Positions 24,396-33,327 of a stretch of 64,000 bases of DNA are shown here, piece after piece. Source of the stretch: Mangrovactinospora gilvigrisea (GTDB taxonomy: Bacteria; Actinomycetota; Actinomycetes; Streptomycetales; Streptomycetaceae); NCBI RefSeq assembly GCF_001879105.1, contig NZ_MLCF01000002.1, positions 124,001-188,000 of the forward strand, in the 5' to 3' direction. Position numbers and translations under genes: made by a program. Position 1 is the stretch's first letter, and every line of letters starts with the position of its first letter. The notes below the pieces were generated by a model that did not search any database, was not told where the DNA came from, and saw only the letters and a list, made by a program, of their open reading frames with translations.

Positions 24396-25475
24396 ATGTC
24401 CGTCCATCAATCCGCAGCCGTGTCGCCCGGCCCCAGCGACCTAGCCGGTCGTGCCGCAGAACTGGATCGCGCGATGCGCCCACAACCGCGGCCTGGCGCC
24501 CACAAGACGGTCGTACTCGTGCTCGACGGGTTCTACCCCTTCGAACTCGGCATACCTCAACGGGTCCTGGGATCCGCCGGCAGCCGCTACGAGGTGATAA
24601 CCGCGGGCCTGGACAGTAAGCCCGTGCGCACCGACCCGGACCTGAGGGTCACTCCCGGACACGGCCCCGAGGTGCTCGCCGAGGCGGACACGGTCATCAT
24701 CCCTCCGTATGCGATCACCCGGGCCTCGGCCTCCGCCACGGACTCGAAGGCTCTCGACGCGCTGTCGAAGGTCCGGCCGGGCACCCGTCTGGTGTCGATC
24801 TGCAGCGGTGCCTTCCTGCTGGCCGGTGCCGGTCTCCTCGATGGGCGCCGGGCCACGACCCACTGGGCGCTCTGCGACCACTTCCGGGAGCTGTTCCCCC
24901 GGGTGCAGCTCGACCCCGGCGTTCTCTTCGTCGACAACGGTGACGTGTTGACCTCAGCAGGGGCGGCCAGCGGGATCGACGTCTGCCTGCACCTGCTGCG
25001 CCAGGACCATGGCACCGAGGTCGCCAACCAGGTAGCCCGCCTGTGCGTCGTGCCGCCTTACCGGGACGGCGGGCAGGCCCAGTACATCGAGCGGCCGCTG
25101 CCCCCAACGGGCGCCACCGGCACCGGGCCGACCCGCGACTGGGCATTGCAGCGCCTGGAACGTCCGCTGCCACTGGAGGAGTTGGCCGCGCATGCGGCGA
25201 TGAGTAGCCGGACCTTCGCCCGGCGCTTCAAGGAGGAGACGGGTCTGAGCCCCGGACGGTGGCTGACCGCGCAGCGTTTGCGGCGGGCGCGGCAGCTGCT
25301 GGAGTCCAGTGACCTGCCGGTCGAACGCGTCGCCCACGAGGTGGGATTCGCCACTGCGACCTCGCTGCGAAGGCACCTGGCAGCGGCGGCCGGTGTCGCC
25401 CCGTCGGCCTATCGTCGCACCTTCCGCGCCTCGGAGGCGGTCCCCGGCGATGCGCGGCGTTCCAATCTCACTTAG
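24396..25475 (+). CDS. GlxA-type AraC transcriptional regulator with a DJ-1/PfpI domain
   Basis: The 359-residue protein has an N-terminal DJ-1/PfpI-like fold (VVLVLDGFYPFELGIPQRVL, then LVSICSGAFLLAGAGLLDGR and TTHWALCDHFRELFP) and a C-terminal AraC domain with two helix-turn-helix units (LEELAAHAAMSSRTFARRFK, VERVAHEVGFATATSLRRHL). Cys in ICSGAF corresponds to the DJ-1 nucleophile position, though GlxA-type regulators are normally non-catalytic. It ends 33 bp before the convergent nadC gene. Targets are unknown. Confidence 0.85.
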   Translation: MSVHQSAAVSPGPSDLAGRAAELDRAMRPQPRPGAHKTVVLVLDGFYPFELGIPQRVLGSAGSRYEVITAGLDSKPVRTDPDLRVTPGHGPEVLAEADTVIIPPYAITRASASATDSKALDALSKVRPGTRLVSICSGAFLLAGAGLLDGRRATTHWALCDHFRELFPRVQLDPGVLFVDNGDVLTSAGAASGIDVCLHLLRQDHGTEVANQVARLCVVPPYRDGGQAQYIERPLPPTGATGTGPTRDWALQRLERPLPLEELAAHAAMSSRTFARRFKEETGLSPGRWLTAQRLRRARQLLESSDLPVERVAHEVGFATATSLRRHLAAAAGVAPSAYRRTFRASEAVPGDARRSNLT

Positions 25476-25507
25476 CCATGAACGCACCGTGTGCTCCCGG
25501 TGGTTCG

Positions 25508-26524
25508 TCAGAGCCCCTGCGCCGGGCGGCCATCCGCACCAGCGCGCGTCACTTTTCCGGCGGGCGTAGCCGGTGTCATCAGCAGACTGAGGTCGAAGGC
25601 CGGCGCGCTGTGGGTGACGGCGCCGACCGATACCGCGTCGACTCCGGTCTCCGCGACGGCCCTGACCGCCTCCAGCGTGATGTTCCCGGACGCCTCGAGT
25701 CGGGGCCCTACCGGCCCGCGTTGCGTCACAATGTCCCGCATATCGTCGAGCGGCATGTTGTCCAGCATGATCCACTCGACTCCCGCGCTGAGCGCCTCGA
25801 GAGCCTGGGCTGTCGAGGCGACCTCCACCTCGACAGCAACGCCCTGCGTGTTGCACTCGCGCACGGCCGCGATCGCGGCGGTCACGCCGCCCGCTGCGGC
25901 GATGTGGTTCTCCTTGAGCAGCACCATCGCCGCGAGGTCGAGCCGGTGGTTGCTCATCCCGCCGGCAGCGGCCGCGGCCTTGTCGAGCGTGCGAAGACCC
26001 GGTGCAGTTTTGCGGGTGTCAAGGATCCGTACCGGGAGCCCGGCCACCGCCTCCGCGTAGGCGGCGGCTGCGGTGGCGATGCCGGACATCCGTTGCAAGA
26101 AGTTCAACGCCGTTCGCTCGCCGCTGATGATCTCTCGCGCGGATCCGTCGAGCGTGAACAGGACTTGCCCGGCACGCACGCGGTCGCCGTCCTGGACGTG
26201 CTCGGTGACGGCGACTTCGTGGCCGAGTTGCCGGCACACCTCGGCCGGAATCGCGGTACCGGCGATCACCCCGGCCTGGCGAGTGACGATGTGGGCATGG
26301 CCGCGTGTGCCGTCCGCCACTGCCCAGCGGGTGGTGATGTCGTCCTCGGCGCGGTCTTCGGCCAGGGCGCGGCACATGGCCTCTTCTACAGCGCCGGCAG
26401 CAACCGCCGCCTGGTGCTGGGCGACCGTCCACGGGGAGCCCTCAAAGCCATCAGGGCTCGGAAGGCCCAAGGCTGCCGCTGGGCCGCGTGAGTTGGGGTC
26501 TTCGTGTGCATGCGTCGATGTCAT
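25508..26524 (-). CDS. nadC: Nicotinate-nucleotide pyrophosphorylase (carboxylating), orphan copy
   Basis: The enzyme converts quinolinate and PRPP to nicotinate mononucleotide in NAD synthesis. Family motifs are complete: AEDDITTRW, RTALNFLQRMSGIAT, DTRKTAPGLRTLDKAA, NHRLDLAAMVLLKENHI and GVEWIMLDNM. At 338 residues it is about 40 longer than usual, because of an N-terminal extension (TSTHAHEDPNSRGP); internal starts are possible. No nadA or nadB lies beside it, so it is either a second copy or part of a different pyridine pathway. Expression probably runs from the 470-bp region upstream. Confidence 0.9.
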   Translation of the reverse strand: MTSTHAHEDPNSRGPAAALGLPSPDGFEGSPWTVAQHQAAVAAGAVEEAMCRALAEDRAEDDITTRWAVADGTRGHAHIVTRQAGVIAGTAIPAEVCRQLGHEVAVTEHVQDGDRVRAGQVLFTLDGSAREIISGERTALNFLQRMSGIATAAAAYAEAVAGLPVRILDTRKTAPGLRTLDKAAAAAGGMSNHRLDLAAMVLLKENHIAAAGGVTAAIAAVRECNTQGVAVEVEVASTAQALEALSAGVEWIMLDNMPLDDMRDIVTQRGPVGPRLEASGNITLEAVRAVAETGVDAVSVGAVTHSAPAFDLSLLMTPATPAGKVTRAGADGRPAQGL

Positions 26525-26994
26525 GCCTCGATCCTGACTACTCGAGCCGCCTCACGACGATGGCGCGAACGTCATCCTTCGATACATTCCCGCCACACTC
26601 GTGGAGCGCATTGTCGACGGAGAACCCGCCGGTGGCCGGAGCCGGGAGCGCGCAGCCTGCCCTCCCGGTGGAAGGGGGCAGGTGACGGCACCGCCCCCTA
26701 CGGCTTCGTCGAGGGGATCACGTTCGTAGTAGTGGTTCAGCTGACGGTGGTGGTCGCCGGGCTGCGCGCCAGTCTCGTCGTTGTCCACCGCCGCCGCCTT
26801 GGTCTCTCGTGGCTCTGGACCAGCCGCACCGGGCTGCCCCCTCTCTCTCGCCGGGGTATCCCGGTGAACTGAACGTCATGGAAGGCTCACAGGCGTGCAC
26901 GCTCAACCTGCGAAAGCACGGCCTTCTGGAGCAAACCCTGGCGTACTTTTTGTGACTCTATGTGCGCAGGGGGGATCTCGGTCGCGGCCGGACG
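26525..26994. other. Intergenic region upstream of nadC
   Basis: No gene is supported in these 470 bp. The sequence near 26700-26780 is AT-richer on average and encodes a hydrophobic run (VVVVQLTVVVAGL) in a frame without a start site; it is treated as chance. Confidence 0.4.
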
Positions 26995-27783
26995 TCAGCG
27001 CGGTTCGATGGGCTGACGCATGCTGACGGACGCCGTGTGCAGGAACGGGGCCACCCTGGGCAGGACCTCGAAAGCGGGATACCAGGCGCCCGCATGATCC
27101 CGATCGGGAATGCCCGCGAAGTGGGCGCCTGTCCGGGCGGCTACGGCAGCCGCGCCGCCGTGGTAAGGGTCGGACTCCCCTGTGTAGAGCATCAACGGGA
27201 CCGCGAGACGGGACAATGCCGGGCTCAGATCAGGGCTGTGCTCCAACGAGCGGTGGCAAGCATCGAAGGCCGCCTCCGTCCCTGCATTGATCACGGCGGC
27301 CTGAGGCGGGAGCCTGCGTGCGGACTCCCGCAGCAGCGTCGTCCACTCGACGTCGTCGGGGAGGGCGAGGGTGCGGCGCGCGTGGGCGTAGGCGACTTCG
27401 ATGCCGCCCGCCGGGTCCCACCCACCGACAACCAGGCCTGCCAGCCGATCGGGTGCGTGCAAGGCAAGGCCGCAGCCGACCCATCCACCCATGGAATAGC
27501 CCCAGTACACAGCGCGGTCCGCGCCGATGTCGTCGAGTACCGCGACCACGTCGGCGGCCCGGCGATCCAGTCGGTACTCATCCGGATCGACGGGCGCCGC
27601 GCTGCTGCCGTGTGCGAGAGGGTCGATCTCCACGACCGTGAAGGCGCTTGCCAGTGCTGGCGTGTAGCCGGCGGCGCTCCAGTGCGCTCCGATCTGGTAG
27701 ATGCCGGGGTGGAGCAGCAGCGGGGGCCCGTCACCGCTCACCCGGTAGTGGATCCGCCGTCCGCTGCGTTCCGTGGATGCCAT
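26995..27783 (-). CDS. Alpha/beta hydrolase divergent from hxlR
   Basis: The 262-residue protein shows the fold's key elements: HPGIYQIGAHW (oxyanion region), nucleophile elbow GYSMGGW, acid in ESDPYHGG and His in DRDHAGAW. The ATG at 27781-27783 follows GAAGGGAC, and the longer open frame upstream overlaps the HxlR gene and is rejected. It sits head to head with the HxlR regulator, whose genes often control a neighbouring enzyme for detoxifying small molecules. Substrate unknown. Confidence 0.8.
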   Translation of the reverse strand: MASTERSGRRIHYRVSGDGPPLLLHPGIYQIGAHWSAAGYTPALASAFTVVEIDPLAHGSSAAPVDPDEYRLDRRAADVVAVLDDIGADRAVYWGYSMGGWVGCGLALHAPDRLAGLVVGGWDPAGGIEVAYAHARRTLALPDDVEWTTLLRESARRLPPQAAVINAGTEAAFDACHRSLEHSPDLSPALSRLAVPLMLYTGESDPYHGGAAAVAARTGAHFAGIPDRDHAGAWYPAFEVLPRVAPFLHTASVSMRQPIEPR

Positions 27784-27859
27784 CTCACGTCCCTTCTCTG
27801 CTGCGGGATATGTGGGCCATCCTTGGCAGTGATCGGCGGATACGGAAGGAGGGACTTTC

Positions 27860-28276
27860 ATGTACCCAGGGGACACCGAGGTAACGGACCAGGTCGGCGC
27901 GGCCTGCCCGATCCGGGACCTGCTGGACCGGATCGGCGGCAGGTGGAGTGTCCGGGTCATCGAGGAACTCGCCGGCAGGACGCGGAGGTTCACCGAGCTG
28001 GAGCGGGCGATCGAGGGGATCAGCCGCCGCATGCTGGCCCGGACGCTTCGCGCGCTGGAGCGCGACGGACTGCTGGCGCGGACCGTGTACCCGACCGTTC
28101 CCGCTACGGTCGAGTACGCACTGACGCCTCTGGCCCTCGGGCTGGCAGCGCTGCTGGCCGCCCTTGCCGACTGGGCGCGCAATCACCGCTCCGATGTGTT
28201 GGCGGCGCGCGAACGGTACGACACAGAACATGGGGCGCCGGCCGGGGCGAGCACTGGTGCGCCCGAGTCTCGTTGA
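27860..28276 (+). CDS. HxlR-family transcriptional regulator
   Basis: The 138-residue protein matches the HxlR winged helix: CPIRDLLDRIGGRWSVRVIE, RRFTELERAIEGISRRMLAR and TLRALERDGLLARTVYPTVP, with YALTPLALGL in the wing. The conserved Cys16 near the start is the redox- or electrophile-sensing position in several family members. The ATG follows GGAAGGAGGGAC, an ideal ribosome site. The 76 bp to the divergent hydrolase must hold the shared operator. Confidence 0.85.
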   Translation: MYPGDTEVTDQVGAACPIRDLLDRIGGRWSVRVIEELAGRTRRFTELERAIEGISRRMLARTLRALERDGLLARTVYPTVPATVEYALTPLALGLAALLAALADWARNHRSDVLAARERYDTEHGAPAGASTGAPESR

Positions 28277-28693
28277 GTGCCGCGGTGCGGTGCTGGTGTG
28301 ACAACGCCGCGGGTCGATACGGACCTGCACGTACGGCAACGATCGCGGGGGCCGGGTCCTCGATCCACGACACAGCAGCGGGGGTCACGCCACCACAAGA
28401 CCGTTGGCAGGAACCGCATGCCGGACAGGGTCCGGCTTCCGACCGCAGCAGGCGTGCCTCCTCGAACGCAGTGCTGCGGGACGAATGCTTGACGCTGTTC
28501 GCCGGGCCCGCGCACGTCGCCCCCGCGCACGTCCGAAGACCTGGAACGCTGGTGGGAGACCCATCCAGGCACTACGCCCGCGAAGTACACCGAGAAAGTG
28601 ACGGGCGTTCAGAACCCCACGGCGCAGTGGGTGCGCAAGGCGCGCAGTGACCAGCAGAACCCGCTCTCATCGCTCACCCGAAGGACAACCACT
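28277..28693. other. Intergenic region with a short coding remnant
   Basis: On the plus strand about 28520-28640 reads TSEDLERWWETHPGTTPAKY and EKVTGVQNPTAQWVRKARSD, which has the character of a real helical domain but no start or stop of its own. It is probably the remnant of a lost gene. The rest shows nothing. Confidence 0.35.
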
Positions 28694-28879
28694 TCACCTC
28701 GGCTTCCTCCAGATGAACTGCTTGGATTCTGTCGAGCTGCCGTAGGTGCTGCCCTTGATGGTCAGGTCCGTGGCCACGAGCTCCCAACCCGTGGCGTCCA
28801 TATCATTGAGGTGCTGGCTGACGGCCTCGTCTGAGGAGAACCGATCGACGGACGTCTGCATGTATTGCCACTGGGCCAT
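28694..28879 (-). CDS. Small DUF4177-like protein
   Basis: The 61-residue protein (MAQWQYMQTSVDRFSSDEAV, LNDMDATGWELVATDLTIKG, SKQFIWRKPR) has the pattern of DUF4177: an opening strand with W-x-Y, a helix ending in LN, then GWELV and a closing FIWRKP. No ribosome site precedes the ATG, but TACGGT lies six bases upstream, as for gntR, so it may be leaderless. Function unknown. Confidence 0.65.
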   Translation of the reverse strand: MAQWQYMQTSVDRFSSDEAVSQHLNDMDATGWELVATDLTIKGSTYGSSTESKQFIWRKPR

Positions 28880-28885
28880 CGCCGG

Positions 28886-28891
28886 ACCGTA
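28886..28891 (-). promoter_or_regulatory. -10 element of a leaderless transcript
   Basis: On the minus strand TACGGT ends six bases before the ATG at 28879. The same hexamer at the same distance precedes gntR at 16670. Confidence 0.35.
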
Positions 28892-29129
28892 TCGCCGCGG
28901 TATGCCGGTGGCCAGAGAGCAGGTGGAAGGGGAAACTCAGAACGGGCACCAGAGGTGACCGGGTTCGTGCCCTCAACGCGGCCACCGAAGCTGGGCACTC
29001 CGGCGATCCGGCGATCGCTTGCCCGTACCCCTGGGTGCCCCTGGGCCGTAGCGCGTGGGGCCGCGAAGGCCCCATCTGCCGCACCCCAGGCCGCGAGCCT
29101 GACGACGAATCAACTGTTCACCCGGTCAT

Positions 29130-29410
29130 GGCAGAGGGTGGGATCGGGCCGGAGACCAAGAAGCGGGTGCTGGAGGTGGCCCGCACGCTGGGTTACCGGG
29201 CCAGCCGCTTCGCCCGCGGGCTGCGCCGGCAGGACTCGGTGAGGGTGGGTCTGCTGCTGGACGACCTGGCCAACCCCTACTACCCAGAGATGGCCTCCGG
29301 CGTGCTCCAGCTCGCCGAGGAGGGCTGGCAGGTGGTGATCGGCGACTCACGCGGCGAGTGGGACAGGAAGCTGGAGGCGCTGAAGGTGCTGGTCCGTCAG
29401 GCGGACGTGC
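29130..29410 (+). pseudogene. LacI-family regulator fragment
   Basis: The segment covers the hinge and first part of the sugar-binding domain: GPETKKRVLEVARTLGYRAS, SVRVGLLLDDLANPYYPEMA and VLQLAEEGWQVVIGDSRGEW, ending in VLVRQADV. The helix-turn-helix at the start and everything after about residue 90 are missing. The break near 29405 coincides with the end of the opposite-strand propeller gene, so one rearrangement probably truncated both. Confidence 0.75.
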
Positions 29411-30869
29411 GGCAAAGGCAGGTTGGTGACGCTGGCCTTCGAACAGCGAATCTCGTCGCGTCTGGTCGACTACCCGGGCCCCCGAGGTGTGGCACCGTCA
29501 GGGCAAGCAGGGTTCCACCGGCCTCCGCCACGTAGTCGGCACCCGTGCCACAGGCCAACACTGGCGCCACGGTGGACCGTTGACCGGACCTGCGCCATAC
29601 CGGGCGTCCGGTTGCTGCAGACAGGGCAGTCACCGCGCCGTCCTCCCCCATGAGGAAGATCCGGTCCGTCGCCGCGCCTGCGGGACGTCCCGTCACCGCA
29701 GTGGTGGCCGAGGCATCCAGATGCTGCCGCCACAGCAGACGGCCGGTTGCCGGCAGTACGCCTGCCACGCCCCACGCATCCACCACTCCGACCACCGAAC
29801 CGCCGAGTGCCGCGGCGCGGTCGGCACCGTTCCTCACGGAGGGCCCGGGCAGCGGGAGGACGTGCTGCCAGCGTGTGCGTCCGGTGGTCGCCTGAAGGCC
29901 CATCAGGCGCGTCACCGGGCCGGGCTCGTCGGAACCGGGATCCGCCACCGTCGCCAGCGTGCTGATCAGAAGGGCTCCGTCAGCGACGCCCAACAGTGTC
30001 GCCCGGTCGGCGCGCACCCAGGTCCGCCACAACGCGGCGCCCGGCGGCCCCGCTGCCGCGGCGACCAGCGTCGATCCGGCCCCGTCCGCGGTGCCCGGAA
30101 CGGCGAACACCCGGCTGCCGCCGGCGACCAGTTGAGCGGCGCCGTCCGTTGCGCGCAGGTCGGTCAGAGTGGGCGGCAGACCTCGGCCCGCCTCCAGCTC
30201 GACGCCGGCGACCGAGCCGTCGCCGAACGCCGCGAAGCACCGACCGCCGACAACCACGGGTCCACTGCTCGCCCGGGCCCGGCCGATCGCGGGCCGCAAC
30301 GGCGCCGACCACCGCATCCTCCCCGTCGACCGGCTCAGGGCGTGCACCCGAGCACCGGTCTCGTTCTCGGACAGCACGATCACGAGGCCTCCGGACGCCA
30401 CCGGCGCCGCGAGTGCGCTGGGAGCCGGCGGGACTGCGGCCACCCAGCGGCGGCGCCCACTGCTTGCGTCGACCGCGTGCAAGCGGGATGTGGTGCGCAC
30501 CCAGACGAGGTCATCCGACGTCAGCGGGCCGCCGATGATCGGTTCCTTGGTGCGGTATTCCCACGCCTCGTGTGCCACAGGCGCCGAGGCGGGCGGATCC
30601 CGATGCGCCGAGCACCCGCACACCGATCCGGCCAGGGCCAATGCGCCCGCGGCGCGCAACACGCTCCGACGCCCGGCTGGGGCCCGCGCCCGCTCCGCCA
30701 ATGCCGGATCCTCTGTCCCGCCCCGGGCTGTTGCTGCGCACACCGTGCACACCGTAAAAGGCGACGCGGGCTCCGGCAAGGCGGGCGACCGGTCCGCGAC
30801 GAGTGACTGCGCGGCAGCGTGTCGGCCCCGGGCGCGGGCTTCCTGGTGGACGGGCGGGTCTTTCCCCAC
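29397..30869 (-). CDS. PQQ-like beta-propeller lipoprotein, 3' end altered
   Basis: The protein has a twin-arginine or Sec lipoprotein signal (GRRSVLRAAGALALAGSVCG with Cys as lipid site) and then repeated blade motifs typical of PQQ-like propellers: RLHAVDASSGRRRWVAAVPP, RVHALSRSTGRMRWSAPLRP, MGLQATTGRTRWQHVLPLPG and VTALSAATGRPVWRRSGQRS. It would lie outside the membrane, perhaps as a ligand-binding scaffold. The frame opens at 30869, but the true start is probably a GTG or ATG near 30750, just before the signal. The last 30 residues lack propeller character and read against the LacI remnant, so the original end seems lost. Confidence 0.7.
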   Translation of the reverse strand: MGKDPPVHQEARARGRHAAAQSLVADRSPALPEPASPFTVCTVCAATARGGTEDPALAERARAPAGRRSVLRAAGALALAGSVCGCSAHRDPPASAPVAHEAWEYRTKEPIIGGPLTSDDLVWVRTTSRLHAVDASSGRRRWVAAVPPAPSALAAPVASGGLVIVLSENETGARVHALSRSTGRMRWSAPLRPAIGRARASSGPVVVGGRCFAAFGDGSVAGVELEAGRGLPPTLTDLRATDGAAQLVAGGSRVFAVPGTADGAGSTLVAAAAGPPGAALWRTWVRADRATLLGVADGALLISTLATVADPGSDEPGPVTRLMGLQATTGRTRWQHVLPLPGPSVRNGADRAAALGGSVVGVVDAWGVAGVLPATGRLLWRQHLDASATTAVTGRPAGAATDRIFLMGEDGAVTALSAATGRPVWRRSGQRSTVAPVLACGTGADYVAEAGGTLLALTVPHLGGPGSRPDATRFAVRRPASPTCLCRTSA

Positions 30870-30918
30870 GGCCGGGTGGTCGGCGGATCCGCCGGCGGCC
30901 AGAGGCTTCGGTGTCGGT

Positions 30919-31325
30919 TCATGACGCGGGGAGCGGGGTCGCGTTGCTCAGGCAGTCCGCCACGTCCGGCGTCATCTGCCCGCGCGTCCTGGCCGCTCGC
31001 CTGCTTGCCCGACGGCCGCGCGTCAGCACCTGCACGGTCCGCTCGCCGGTCCCGCGGTACGCCGAACGGCAGGACGACGGCCGCCCCGACACCAGCCGCA
31101 CGGTCGCCGGCGTGGACAGCCCGCCAGTACCCGGCCCGCACTCCCCACCACCTCCCGCGATGACCGCACCGTCTCCCCAGACCAACGGCGCCGGCACCGC
31201 ATCTTCGGTCTGCGGTACGAAGCCCCGCACCGCCCGTGGCGGCACCGCGACATCGCGGCCCGCGCCGGCAGCTCGACCGCCGGGCCGCCGACGGCCTCAT
31301 CCACAACATCGGCGCTGGTGAGCAC
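30919..31325 (-). pseudogene. Frameshifted short gene upstream of the propeller gene
   Basis: One frame begins MLTSADVVDEAVGGPAVELP, and a second continues VPQTEDAVPAPLVWGDGAVI to a stop at 30919. The switch lies near 31220-31260. No family is recognised. It may be the 5' part of the propeller operon or an unrelated remnant; support is weak. Confidence 0.3.
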
Positions 31326-31382
31326 AGAGCAATCCGCTCACTTCCCCGCCTTGGGCCGAGCCCCCGGCGCCCAAGATCCCGG

Positions 31383-31976
31383 TCATCGATCCGGTGCGAA
31401 CTCGCGGAGGAACATCGTGACCGCCCGGTCGGTCAGGCCGGTCCAGCGCCGACCGCCGGGCTCGTTCGCGGTCTGCTGCGCCGCAATGCCTCCGAGGACA
31501 GCAGTCAGCACATCCAGGGCTTCGGGGTCGCCGATTCCGAGACGGGCAAGGATGTCGCGGACGAGGTCCAAGACCTCGACGGCCGACCGCATGCCGTCCG
31601 GACCGGGTGTGAAGCCGGGCACTGTGCGTTGGAAGAGCAGCAGGTAGCGGACGGGATCCTCGGTGCAGTAATGGACGAAGGCGTGTGCGATACGCGTGAA
31701 GGCAACCTGTGGATCCGGGTGGGCGGCCGCTCTCTGACGGCTCAGCAGTTCCGCGTAGGCCTCTGCGAACAGCGCGTCGTAGAGGGCGTTCTTCGAGTGG
31801 AAGTACGTGTAAAGGGACTGCGGCTCCATACCGACCGTACGGGCCAGGGCACGCAGCGAAAGGCCGGCCAGGCCGTTCTCGCGGGCGTTGGCCCAGGCCG
31901 CGTCCAGGATCTCGCGTCGCGTGGCCTCGTGATGGACACGTCGTCGATCGCGGTGGCCGGGTGTGGGAGTTGACAT
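31383..31976 (-). CDS. TetR-family regulator
   Basis: The 197-residue protein has a standard TetR DNA-binding domain: RREILDAAWANARENGLAGL, SLRALARTVGMEPQSLYTYF and HSKNALYDALFAEAYAELLS. The C-terminal domain ends REFAPDR and includes a WHG-like pattern (AIAHAFVHYCTEDPVRYLLL variants). It is divergent from the MDMPI-family gene, so it probably represses that gene and itself through the short region between them. Confidence 0.85.
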   Translation of the reverse strand: MSTPTPGHRDRRRVHHEATRREILDAAWANARENGLAGLSLRALARTVGMEPQSLYTYFHSKNALYDALFAEAYAELLSRQRAAAHPDPQVAFTRIAHAFVHYCTEDPVRYLLLFQRTVPGFTPGPDGMRSAVEVLDLVRDILARLGIGDPEALDVLTAVLGGIAAQQTANEPGGRRWTGLTDRAVTMFLREFAPDR

Positions 31977-31984
31977 GGCATCAG

Positions 31985-32027
31985 CCTAGCAAGCATCCTG
32001 ACACTGTTCGGACTTCCTGACGCTAGG
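31985..32027. promoter_or_regulatory. Inverted repeat between tetR and the MDMPI gene
   Basis: CCTAGC (31985-31990) and GCTAGG (32022-32027) form 6-bp arms around 31 nt that include CCTGACACTGTTCGG. The right arm merges with the GGAGGA ribosome site of the MDMPI gene. The position between the divergent starts suits a TetR operator, although the spacing is long. Confidence 0.35.
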
Positions 32028-32034
32028 AGGAAGA

Positions 32035-32796
32035 GTGGTGAGACAGAAGGGTGGGGTTCTGGAGGGGGGCACCCCGCCCCTCGGCCACCGTGCGGCGATG
32101 ACGCTCGCGGCCGCCGAATACGCGCGTGGCGCTGCACTGTTGGAGTCCCTGGAAGTGCGGGAATGGGCGCTGCCGACGGAGTGCCCGCCGTGGGACGTCC
32201 GCTCCATGGCCACCCATTTGCTCGGCTACATGCGGGCCTGCGCCTCCGTACGGGAGCAACTCCGGCAGGTGCGGGTGGCGCGCGCCCACGGAGGTGCGAT
32301 CGCTGACGCAATGTCGGATCTGCAGGTCAGGGAGTTGTCCGCGCTGAGTCCGGAAGAGATCACGGCCGAGATGCGGGCGTTGCTGCCGCGCGCGGTGGCC
32401 GGGCGGCGGCGGGTGCCGGCGCCACTGCGCCACCTGGTACGTATCGCATCGGACCTTCCGGTGGCCGGCACGAGAGAACGGTGGAGTCTGGGCTACGTGG
32501 TCGACGTCATCGGAACCCGGGACTGCTGGATGCATCGGATCGACATCTGCCGCGCCACGGGCCGGGCGATGGAGCTGACGGCGGATCACGACGGCGTCCT
32601 GGTCGCCAACGTGGCGGCCGACTGGGCGCAGCGGCATGAGCGTCCAGTGCGGCTCACCCTGACGGGCCCGGCGGGCGGCGACTTCGCCTTCGGCGACGGC
32701 GGACCTGCGGTGTCCTACGACGCGGTGGAGTTTTGCCGCGCGCTGTCGGGACGTGGCGGAGATGAGGTGCCGTTCGGAAAGGAGGTGCCGTTCTGA
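32035..32796 (+). CDS. Maleylpyruvate isomerase/MDMPI-family (DinB-like) mycothiol-dependent enzyme
   Basis: The protein of about 253 residues has the MDMPI N-terminal domain: WALPTECPPWDVRSMATHLL with a His metal ligand, and VIGTRDCWMHRIDICRATGR with the Asp/His pair that completes the metal site. The C-terminal part (VRLTLTGPAGGDFAFGDG) resembles the small SCP2-like or capping domain. Such enzymes transfer or isomerise substrates with mycothiol. GTG 32035 and 32038 are both possible after AGGAGGA. It is controlled by the adjacent tetR (inference). Confidence 0.8.
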   Translation: MVRQKGGVLEGGTPPLGHRAAMTLAAAEYARGAALLESLEVREWALPTECPPWDVRSMATHLLGYMRACASVREQLRQVRVARAHGGAIADAMSDLQVRELSALSPEEITAEMRALLPRAVAGRRRVPAPLRHLVRIASDLPVAGTRERWSLGYVVDVIGTRDCWMHRIDICRATGRAMELTADHDGVLVANVAADWAQRHERPVRLTLTGPAGGDFAFGDGGPAVSYDAVEFCRALSGRGGDEVPFGKEVPF

Positions 32797-33327
32797 GGGG
32801 CGGGGCCCCGCTACGGCCCACGGCCGGCAGCCGCTCGGTCACCGACAGGTCGGGGGATGGCGCCGACGTGCCGGGAAATGGAACGTCAGTCGACCTCGAG
32901 GGAAGGTATCTGGTCAGCGAGACGAGGTGGCGCAGCGTGGCCCTTCTCGAGGGGCCTTGCCGCACTGCGGTAGCACATCGCCGGAAATGGGAACGCGATG
33001 GTCCCTCGTCAGCCTGAAGAACACGTTGTCCTCGAGGACGGCGCCGCACCGGTCATCAGCCGGCTGGGGGTACGGGCATCGCATGTGAAGTCGCCGGCGC
33101 GGCAGCGAAGCTGACCGACACTCAACGCGCCGCTCTCGCCGCGACCGGCCTGGAACGCCGTTGACGCGGCCGCCGGCGCACGGCCGGTCGCGCGCCAGGG
33201 TGCCCTCGCGCCGCGGATGGGCATTCCTCCGTGCCCGGGCACACCGCTATGGACAGGCGCCGCGCAACCGTACGGCCCGGGAACCGTACGGCATTCGCGC
33301 GGGCCGGGGAGTCAAGAGGGGGTTGGG
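32797..33327. other. Intergenic region of 530 bp
   Basis: A plus-strand frame near 32998-33113 reads MVPRQPEEHVVLEDGAAPVI and ends ARQRS; it lacks a ribosome site and is likely a remnant. No other signal was seen. Confidence 0.35.
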
